Positions 1-4,756 of a stretch of 10,310 bases of DNA are shown one piece after another (position 1 is the first letter of the stretch; the number at the start of each line of letters is the position of its first letter). Source of the DNA: JACQAI01 sp035507915 (GTDB lineage: Bacteria; Pseudomonadota; Alphaproteobacteria; Elsterales; Elsteraceae); contig DATJNS010000092.1 in NCBI GenBank assembly GCA_035507915.1, forward strand, positions 1 through 10,310, given 5' to 3'. The notes beneath the pieces are model-generated. The model saw only the letters and a program-made list of their open reading frames with translations, ran no database searches and was not told where the DNA came from. The translations under genes were made by a program, and so were the position numbers.

Positions 1-372
1 GATCACGCGCGCGTCGAGCTTGAGCTGCTTGACGATGTCGGTCACCCAGTCCTTGCCGAAGCTTTCCCAGGCCAGCACATCGACCGGGCGCGCGCCGAGC
101 AGCGACCAGATCGCGAGCTCGATCGCGCCGGTGTCGGAGGCCGCGACGATCGCGATGCGGTAGTCGGCCGGCACGCCGAGAACGCGCCGGGTGACCTCGA
201 TCACGTCGACCAGGCGCTGCTTGCCGGGCTTCGAGCGGTGGGAGCGGCCGACCAGCGCGCCGTCGAGCGCGGCGGTCGACCAGCCGGGCCGCTTGGCGCA
301 CGGGCCGCTCGAGAACATCGCCACACGAGGTCGTACCTGGGGCCGCACTGGGGGCCGCACCGTCGGGCTCAT
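1..372 (-). CDS. serC: Phosphoserine aminotransferase SerC, 5' part (runs off the window)
   Basis: This is the N-terminal 124 codons of phosphoserine aminotransferase. The enzyme is PLP-dependent and converts 3-phosphohydroxypyruvate plus glutamate to phosphoserine in serine synthesis in the cytoplasm; related forms also serve pyridoxine synthesis. The frame is open from the ATG at 372 down to base 1. Diagnostic segments are SSGPCAKRPGW (about residues 21-31), GRSHRSKPGK (about 41-50), the GVPADYRI segment, ASDTGAIE, and AWESFGKDWVTD (about residues 102-113). These match the subfamily found in alphaproteobacteria, actinobacteria and methanogens rather than the E. coli form. The catalytic lysine lies beyond the window. 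The ATG is chosen because a GGGAG ribosome site (379-383) lies 6 bases upstream. An inner ATG at codon 19 would remove a V-R-P repeat but keep the conserved core. A promoter and hairpin leader lie just upstream. Confidence 0.93.
   Translation of the reverse strand, partial: MSPTVRPPVRPQVRPRVAMFSSGPCAKRPGWSTAALDGALVGRSHRSKPGKQRLVDVIEVTRRVLGVPADYRIAIVAASDTGAIELAIWSLLGARPVDVLAWESFGKDWVTDIVKQLKLDARVI
325..360 (-). repeat. Three 12-base units encoding V-R-P-x in the SerC N-terminus
   Basis: Codons 5-16 of serC read as three consecutive four-codon units (VRPP, VRPQ, VRPR). The first two are nearly identical at the DNA level (GTGCGGCCCC core). The third keeps V-R-P but with different synonymous codons (GTA CGA CCT). 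The repeat lies in the poorly conserved tail before the SSGPCAKRPGW core, so it probably does not affect catalysis. Confidence 0.6.
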
Positions 373-425
373 CCGCCACTCCCGCAAGACGCCAACGGAC
401 CGGGCGAGCCGGTCCGTTGTGCAGT
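373..425 (-). promoter_or_regulatory. serC 5' leader with a perfect 10-bp hairpin (candidate serC-motif RNA)
   Basis: On the minus strand the leader contains AACGGACCGG, loop CTCGC, then CCGGTCCGTT: a perfect 10-bp stem with a 5-base loop (394-418). It ends 21 bases before the serC ATG. It is not followed by a T-run, so it is not a standard terminator. The serC ribosome site GGGAG (379-383) follows 10 bases after the stem. A second pairing is possible between CCGCACT (423-429) and AGTGGCGG (373-380), which would enclose the ribosome site, but only if transcription starts above 429. A structured cis-regulatory RNA called the serC motif is known upstream of this gene in alphaproteobacteria. Position and hairpin fit, but I could not compare it with the Rfam model. 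Confidence 0.5.
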
Positions 426-430
426 GCGGC

Positions 431-461
431 ATTACTTAGGAGAGGCGCCGGCGCCAGTCAA
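431..461 (-). promoter_or_regulatory. Candidate sigma-70 promoter for serC
   Basis: Minus-strand TTGACT (461-456, 5 of 6 to the -35 consensus) is followed after 19 bases by AGTAAT (436-431, 4 of 6 to the -10). This predicts a start near 425, just before the leader hairpin. The spacer contains the tandem palindrome GGCGCCGGCGCC (444-455). The position, between the stop of the preceding gene at 495 and the serC leader, suits an independent promoter. The 19-base spacer is longer than ideal. Confidence 0.4.
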
Positions 462-494
462 TCCGATGCCGACGCGGGCGCGACCGAAAGCGGC

Positions 495-1382
495 TCAGCG
501 CGTCTTCGCGAGGCTCTCCGCCAGCTGGTCGACCATCGTGGCCCAGGTCGCATTCTTGTCACGCGTCTCGGGCGTCTCCTTGCCGAGCGGCGTGCGCGCG
601 ATCCAGTCATAGAGCCGCGCCGCACCCTGCATCATCTGCGGCGGCAGGCCGACGGTCTCCTGCGTCGCCGCGCCCTCCTCCATCTCGGCGACCCAGCGAT
701 AGGCCTTGGGCGGCATGCGGGTCAGCGAGCGGTCGAGCCAGCCGAGCAGCGCCGCCTGGCTGTCGGCGAGCTCGGCGGCGAGCGCCTGGTCGACGCCGTG
801 GCACTTGGCCGAGATCAGGAGGCCGGTGGCGAGCGCCTGCAGGCCTTTGGTCAGGCCGCCGTAGCACATCTTCAGGGTCGAGGCGTCGCCGATCTTGTCG
901 CTGACCCAGCGCACGTCGAGGCCGCACGCCTTGAGGCCGTCGAACGCCGGCGCCTGGGGGCCCGAGGCGTAGAACTTGGTCTTGCTGCCCTTGGCGGGCG
1001 GCGGACCGATGATGCCGACGTCGACCAAGGTGGCGCCGGTCGGCCCGATGATCTCGGCGACCCGCCCCATGGTCGCGGGCGACACCGCGTTGCACTCGAC
1101 GAACACCGGCTTGGCGCCGGTGCGCTTGATCGCCTTGGCGATGCGCTCGGCGAGCGGCACCGACTGGCCGGGCGGAATGATCGAGAGGAACACGTCGGCC
1201 CCGGCGACCAGCTTGTCGTCGTCCGCGACCGCCGTGATGCCGGCCTGCTCGGCGAGCTTCTGGGTGCGCGCGCTGCGCCCGGCAACGCTGGTCGTCACCG
1301 TGGCGCCGCCCTCGCGCAGCAGCCTGCCCACGCCGTTGCCCATCTCGCCGGTGGCGATGATCGCTACTCGCGCTGCGCACAT
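495..1382 (-). CDS. NAD(P)-dependent oxidoreductase, 6-phosphogluconate dehydrogenase-like with DUF1932-type C-terminus
   Basis: A 295-residue beta-hydroxyacid dehydrogenase-like protein. An N-terminal Rossmann fold starts with VAIIATGEMGNGVG (residues 6-19), the dinucleotide loop in the GEMG form. A substrate-loop motif ECNAVSP lies at 96-102, and a GIIGPPP turn at 123-129. An all-helical C-terminal half contains LKMCYGGLTKG, where K171 sits at the expected catalytic lysine position; the family's usual asparagine nearby is replaced. The C-terminal half resembles the DUF1932 group rather than true 6-phosphogluconate dehydrogenase, which is much longer. The substrate is unknown; a 2- or 3-hydroxyacid is likely from the family. 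It starts 1 base after the stop of the MaoC gene, with GGGAGG about 7 bases before the ATG, so the two are translationally coupled and probably act in one pathway. No T-rich terminator is visible after it. Confidence 0.85.
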   Translation of the reverse strand: MCAARVAIIATGEMGNGVGRLLREGGATVTTSVAGRSARTQKLAEQAGITAVADDDKLVAGADVFLSIIPPGQSVPLAERIAKAIKRTGAKPVFVECNAVSPATMGRVAEIIGPTGATLVDVGIIGPPPAKGSKTKFYASGPQAPAFDGLKACGLDVRWVSDKIGDASTLKMCYGGLTKGLQALATGLLISAKCHGVDQALAAELADSQAALLGWLDRSLTRMPPKAYRWVAEMEEGAATQETVGLPPQMMQGAARLYDWIARTPLGKETPETRDKNATWATMVDQLAESLAKTR

Positions 1383-1383
1383 C

Positions 1384-1833
1384 TCAGGCCTCCCGTCGCT
1401 TCATGAAGCTCAGCGAGAGCGCGGTCATCACGATCTCGCCGTGCTGATTCAGGGTCTCGAAACGCCATTTGATGATACCGCGATCGGGCTTCGATCTCGA
1501 CGGCCGCGCTTCGGCGACCGTGACGCGAACGCGGATCGTGTCGCCCGGCCGCACCGGCACGTGCCAGCGCACGTCGTCGAGCCCGGGCCCGCCCATGTTG
1601 TTGACCAGCACGGCCGTCTGGGTGAACAGCCGGAAGCTGACGCACAGCGTGTGGAAGCCGCTCGCCACCAGGCCCTCGAACATCGAGCGCTCGGCGGCCT
1701 CGCGGTCGATGTGGAACGGCTGCGGATCGAAGCGCGAGGCGAACTCGACGATCGACGCCTCGGTCATGGTGAAGCCGGGCGTGTCGATCACGCGGCCTTC
1801 GGCGAAATCCTCGAGGAAAAGCCCATCCGTCAC
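1384..1833 (-). CDS. MaoC-like (R)-specific enoyl-CoA hydratase family protein
   Basis: A 149-residue single-hotdog protein of the MaoC/R-hydratase family, which hydrates trans-2-enoyl-CoA esters or related thioesters in the cytoplasm. The hydratase motif is seen as FASRFDPQPFH (residues 31-41), with the likely catalytic dyad D36 and H41. GLVASGFHT (54-62) and LDDVRWHVPVRPGDTI (85-100) are typical of the family. The start is GTG at 1833, preceded by a strong GGGAGG ribosome site 7 bases upstream; no in-frame ATG precedes it. That ribosome site is paired in a 12-bp hairpin (1839-1868), so initiation may be controlled. The stop lies 1 base before the start of the downstream oxidoreductase, giving a two-gene operon. 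The acyl substrate is unknown. A link to the CoA pathway at 3931-6865 is plausible but not shown. Confidence 0.88.
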   Translation of the reverse strand: MTDGLFLEDFAEGRVIDTPGFTMTEASIVEFASRFDPQPFHIDREAAERSMFEGLVASGFHTLCVSFRLFTQTAVLVNNMGGPGLDDVRWHVPVRPGDTIRVRVTVAEARPSRSKPDRGIIKWRFETLNQHGEIVMTALSLSFMKRREA

Positions 1834-1838
1834 GCGCC

Positions 1839-1868
1839 AACCTCCCGCCGCAATGCGCGACGGAGGTT
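1839..1868 (-). promoter_or_regulatory. Hairpin burying the maoC ribosome-binding site
   Basis: On the minus strand AACCTCC pairs with GGAGGTT (outer 7 bp). Inside it GTCGC pairs with GCGGC (one G-T pair) around a GCATT loop. This gives a 12-bp stem with a single unpaired G. The 3' arm contains the GGGAGG Shine-Dalgarno of the GTG-started MaoC gene, 7 bases before the start. The 5' arm is therefore a perfect anti-Shine-Dalgarno. No T-run follows, so it is not a terminator. It could act as a translational switch or thermometer, or simply be opened by ribosomes. Confidence 0.55.
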
Positions 1869-1879
1869 AGCTGTGCGGG

Positions 1880-1900
1880 CGACCGAGGGCCAGTCGGTCG
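1880..1900 (-). terminator. Hairpin just after the ada stop, weak terminator candidate
   Basis: CGACCGA and TCGGTCG form a perfect 7-bp stem around a 7-base loop, starting 9 bases past the ada stop codon. On the minus strand no T-run follows it, so it is a poor intrinsic terminator. It may instead protect the ada mRNA end or form the first half of a two-hairpin leader with the structure at 1839-1868. Confidence 0.3.
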
Positions 1901-1908
1901 GCCTTTCG

Positions 1909-2781
1909 CTAGGCGGCGAGCGCGCCTTCGACGCCGATCATCAGACGCTTGCGCGCGCTGCCCCAGCGATAATTGCCGAGCGCGCCCGAGTGCTGGATCA
2001 CGCGATGGCACGGGATCAGGTAGGCGATCAGGTTGGCGCCGATGGCGCCGCCGACCGCGCGCGCCGCGGTCGGGCGGCGGATGCGCTTGGCGATGTCGTC
2101 GTAGGCGACCAGCGCGCCGGGCGGCACGCGCAACAGCGCCTCCCACACCTTGAGCTGGAACGGCGTGCCGGACAGGAACAGGCGCAGCGGCCCCGCCTCG
2201 CCGACGGACGCACCGGTGATCGGCGCGAAGATGCGCGTCGCCAGCGCCTCGGCCTGGCCCGCGTCCTCGACGAAGCGTGCCACCGCGTAGGGCGCCGAGA
2301 GCTCGTCGAGCGCTTCGGCCTCCTCGGCGGGCTCGACGAAGGCCAGCCCCGTGATGCCGCGCTCGGAGGACAGGATCAGGCATGGCCCGAACGGGCTATC
2401 TGCGACGCCGTGGCGAATCGTCATGCTCTCGCCGCGCGCCTTGAACTCGCCCGGGGTCGCCGCCTCGACCGACACGAACAGGTCGTGGAGCCGGCCCGGT
2501 CCCGACAGCCCGGCGTCGTACGAGGCGTCGAGCACGCTCGCGGTCTCGAGGGCCGCCTTGGCGCGCTGGAGGGTCAAATACTGTAGGAATTTCTTCGGGC
2601 TGACCCCGACCATGCGCGAGAACAGGCGCTGGCACTGGAACGGGCTCATGCCGACCGCCTGGGCGACCTCGGCCAGGCCGGGCTGGTCCTCGACCCGGGT
2701 CTCGATGAACTCGAGCGCCCGGCCGACGGTGTCATACTGGTGCTGGTCCATGGATTTCTTGCTCATCTGCCTGGTTTCCAT
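1909..2781 (-). CDS. ada: Ada-like bifunctional protein: AraC-type DNA-binding domain plus O6-alkylguanine-DNA alkyltransferase
   Basis: A 290-residue DNA repair protein that moves alkyl groups from O6-alkylguanine to its own cysteine. Residues about 17-117 form an AraC-type double helix-turn-helix (LAEVAQAVGMSPFQCQRLF, then SPKKFLQYLTLQRAKAAL). Residues about 205-285 are the alkyltransferase core: GTPFQLKVWEALLRVPPG, the arginine-finger helix RAVGGAIGAN, then IPCHRVI with acceptor C258, and GNYRWG. The N-terminal zinc/Cys domain of E. coli Ada, which senses methyl-phosphotriesters, is absent: the HTH starts almost at the N-terminus. It therefore cannot self-activate by the classical route. 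Three in-frame ATGs (2781, 2766, 2751) lack a good ribosome site, so the exact start is uncertain. The 53-base gap to the ABC ATPase gene leaves room for a small promoter, but I see no convincing one. Confidence 0.9.
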   Translation of the reverse strand: METRQMSKKSMDQHQYDTVGRALEFIETRVEDQPGLAEVAQAVGMSPFQCQRLFSRMVGVSPKKFLQYLTLQRAKAALETASVLDASYDAGLSGPGRLHDLFVSVEAATPGEFKARGESMTIRHGVADSPFGPCLILSSERGITGLAFVEPAEEAEALDELSAPYAVARFVEDAGQAEALATRIFAPITGASVGEAGPLRLFLSGTPFQLKVWEALLRVPPGALVAYDDIAKRIRRPTAARAVGGAIGANLIAYLIPCHRVIQHSGALGNYRWGSARKRLMIGVEGALAA

Positions 2782-2828
2782 GGTCCGGAAGGTGGCATCG
2801 GCGGGTCGTCCTCTCCACCCGGTTCTTG

Positions 2829-2839
2829 CCTAATTTAGG
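2829..2839. other. 11-base AT-rich palindrome CCTAA-T-TTAGG
   Basis: A perfect inverted repeat around a central base, unusual for its A/T content in this GC-rich region. It overlaps the TAA stop of the ATPase gene and lies about 48 bases upstream of the first ada ATG. It could be an operator for ada, but chance is possible at this length. Confidence 0.25.
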
Positions 2840-3923
2840 TGGCGTTCGCCGTGTGCGCGACCACGTGGCCGTCGCGCGGTTCCCAGCCGACCGTGACCGT
2901 GGCACCTTCCCGGAGCGCGGCGGGCGGCGTGCCGGCGATGCGCACGCGCAGCGGTTGCCCGGCGGTGGTGCCGATCGCCAGTACGCTGTCGCCGTAGTTG
3001 ACGATCGTGCCGACCCTCATCTCGAGCGTGTTGAGCGCCGCGCCGCCGCCGGTCTCGACCAGCCTCAGGCGCTCGGGGCGCACCAGAAGATCGACCGCCC
3101 CGCGCGACGCGACGTCCACGCCGTCGAGGCGCGCCGGGCCGATGCCGTCGATCTCGAGCCAACCGGGCCGCGCGGGGTCGACGCGCGCGGGGAAGAAATT
3201 GCTGTCGCCGATGAACTCGCCGACGAAACGGGTGGCCGGGCGGTGGTAGATGTCGAGCGGCCGGCCGACCTGCTCGAGCTTGCCGGCGTTGAACACCGCG
3301 ATGCGGTCCGACATCGTCATCGCCTCGGTCTGGTCGTGCGTGACGTAGATCATCGTGATGCCGACCTCGCGATGGATGCGCTTGATCTCGACTTGCATCT
3401 GCTCGCGCAAATTCTTGTCGAGCGCCCCCAAGGGCTCGTCGAGCAGCAGCACGTCGGGATCGAACACCAGTCCGCGGGCCAGCGCGACGCGCTGCTGCTG
3501 ACCGCCCGACAGCTCGCGCGGGTGCTTGTCGGCGAAGCGGTCGAGCCCGACCAGCGCCAAGGCCGCCGCGACCCGGCGCGTCACCTCGGCGGCCGCGACG
3601 TGCCGCATCCGCAGCGGGAAGGCGATGTTGCGCGCCGCGGTCATGTGCGGGAACAGCGCGTAGTTCTGGAACACCACGCCGATGTTGCGCTGGTAGGGCT
3701 TGCTGTGCGCGAGGTCGTGGCCGTCGAGCTCGATGGCGCCGCCGGTCGGCTGCTCGAATCCGGCGATCATCATCAAGGTCGTGGTCTTGCCCGAGCCGCT
3801 CGGGCCCAGCATGGTGACGAACTCGCCGCGCGCGATGTCGAGATCGATGCCGTCGACCGCGTTGGAGCGGCCGTCGTACGACTTCACCAGGTTGCTGAGG
3901 CGCAGATAGCCGGCGGACGGCAC
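2835..3923 (-). CDS. ABC transporter ATP-binding protein, polyamine/spermidine (PotA) family
   Basis: The ATPase subunit driving the importer encoded by the genes at 6855-9563. It has 362 residues from the chosen start. Visible motifs are Walker A GPSGSGKTT (about 40-48), Q-loop VFQNYALFPH (from about 84), ABC signature LSGGQQQR (about 138-145), Walker B VLLLDEP (about 158-164), D-loop GALD, and H-loop THD (H about 196). The C-terminal third has the TOBE-type regulatory fold usual in this family, with LLVRPERLRL and VNYGDS. The start is taken as the GTG at 3923, 7 bases after the crotonase stop, with a GAGGAA site at its edge. A GTG at 3950 would add nine residues and overlap the crotonase by 20 bases without a ribosome site. 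It is separated from its permease genes by two CoA-metabolism genes. Confidence 0.92.
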   Translation of the reverse strand: MPSAGYLRLSNLVKSYDGRSNAVDGIDLDIARGEFVTMLGPSGSGKTTTLMMIAGFEQPTGGAIELDGHDLAHSKPYQRNIGVVFQNYALFPHMTAARNIAFPLRMRHVAAAEVTRRVAAALALVGLDRFADKHPRELSGGQQQRVALARGLVFDPDVLLLDEPLGALDKNLREQMQVEIKRIHREVGITMIYVTHDQTEAMTMSDRIAVFNAGKLEQVGRPLDIYHRPATRFVGEFIGDSNFFPARVDPARPGWLEIDGIGPARLDGVDVASRGAVDLLVRPERLRLVETGGGAALNTLEMRVGTIVNYGDSVLAIGTTAGQPLRVRIAGTPPAALREGATVTVGWEPRDGHVVAHTANAT

Positions 3924-3930
3924 GATCCCG

Positions 3931-4752
3931 CTATTCCTCGAACTGCGCACGGCGCCATTTCAACGCCGCGCCCAGGCCCTCGCGCTCCGTGATGTCGTGG
4001 AACTTCATGCCGGCCTCGGTCTTGGCGGCGTAGAGCGGCGCCACGACGTCGAGCCCGGCCTGCATGGCGTTGCGGAAGCCGGCGGCGTCGGCGCCGCGGT
4101 TGATCGACAGCTTGGTGGCGACCAGGGCCTCGGGTGACACGTTGGCGAGCCGCCGCGCGAATTTCATGGTCGCGGTCTCGAGCTCGGCGAGCGGCACCAC
4201 GCGGTTCACCATGCCGAGCTCGCGCGCCGTCTCGGCATCGATGGTGTCGCCGAAATACAAGAGCTCGCGCGCCTTCTTGTAGCCGATCAGCCACGGCATC
4301 ACGATCGCCGGGCCGGTGTTGGAAAAGCGAACCTCGGGCTCGCCGAAGATCGCGTTGTCGGCCGCGATCGTCATGTCGCAAAACATCGTGATCTCGCAAC
4401 CGCCGCCCAGCGCATGCCCCTGCACCGAGGCGATCACCGGCTTGCGCATGTACCAGGGCGTCATCTCGATCGCGAGGCCATTGCCGAGATGCTGGTGCCA
4501 GCGCAGCGCGTCGTGACGCCAGGCCTCGCGCGCCGGGTCCTGCACGCCGATGTCGTAGCCGACGCAGAAGCTGCGCCCCTCGGCGCGCAGCACCACGACG
4601 CTGGTCTCGGGGTCGGCGTCGGCGCGCTGGAACGCCGCCAGCAGCTGCTCGCGCAGCGGCATGTTGATGGCGTTCAGCTTGGCGGGGCGGTTGAGCGTGA
4701 TGATGCCGATCTTGCCGTCGGTCCGGTAGAGGACGACCTGTTCGTCTGCCAC
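3931..4752 (-). CDS. Enoyl-CoA hydratase/isomerase (crotonase) family protein
   Basis: A 273-residue crotonase-fold protein, likely acting on an acyl-CoA produced by the adjacent ligase. It has LNRPAKLNAIN near the N-terminus. The oxyanion-hole segments are SFCVGYDIG (61-69) and GHALGGGCE (112-120). Both glutamates used by classical hydratases are present: E120 after the glycine run and E140 in FGEPEVRF. The loop after E140 reads SNTGPAIVMPWLIG rather than the common G-x-x-P-G-x-G form, so the exact reaction (hydration, isomerisation or another) is open. The start is GTG at 4752, supported by AAGGAG 7 bases upstream. That ribosome site overlaps the end of the ligase gene, whose stop is only 4 bases before. 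The ATPase gene follows directly, making this a middle gene of the transporter operon. Confidence 0.9.
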   Translation of the reverse strand: MADEQVVLYRTDGKIGIITLNRPAKLNAINMPLREQLLAAFQRADADPETSVVVLRAEGRSFCVGYDIGVQDPAREAWRHDALRWHQHLGNGLAIEMTPWYMRKPVIASVQGHALGGGCEITMFCDMTIAADNAIFGEPEVRFSNTGPAIVMPWLIGYKKARELLYFGDTIDAETARELGMVNRVVPLAELETATMKFARRLANVSPEALVATKLSINRGADAAGFRNAMQAGLDVVAPLYAAKTEAGMKFHDITEREGLGAALKWRRAQFEE

Positions 4753-4756
4753 TGCC

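Noticed and set aside
394..418. The 10-bp hairpin as an intrinsic terminator of the preceding dehydrogenase gene
   Set aside because: No T-run follows on the minus strand, and it lies downstream of a plausible serC promoter, so a serC leader element is more likely.
444..455. Tandem palindrome GGCGCCGGCGCC as a regulator site
   Set aside because: Pure G/C palindromes of this length are common in such DNA. It lies in a promoter spacer, but nothing else supports an operator.
976..2586. Plus-strand open frame across the dehydrogenase, maoC and ada genes
   Set aside because: It crosses three clear minus-strand genes and two intergenic gaps, has a low-complexity translation and no ribosome site.
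2826..3992. Plus-strand open frame opposite the ATPase gene
   Set aside because: The minus strand encodes a complete ABC ATPase with Walker A, signature and Walker B. The plus-strand product is a composition artefact.
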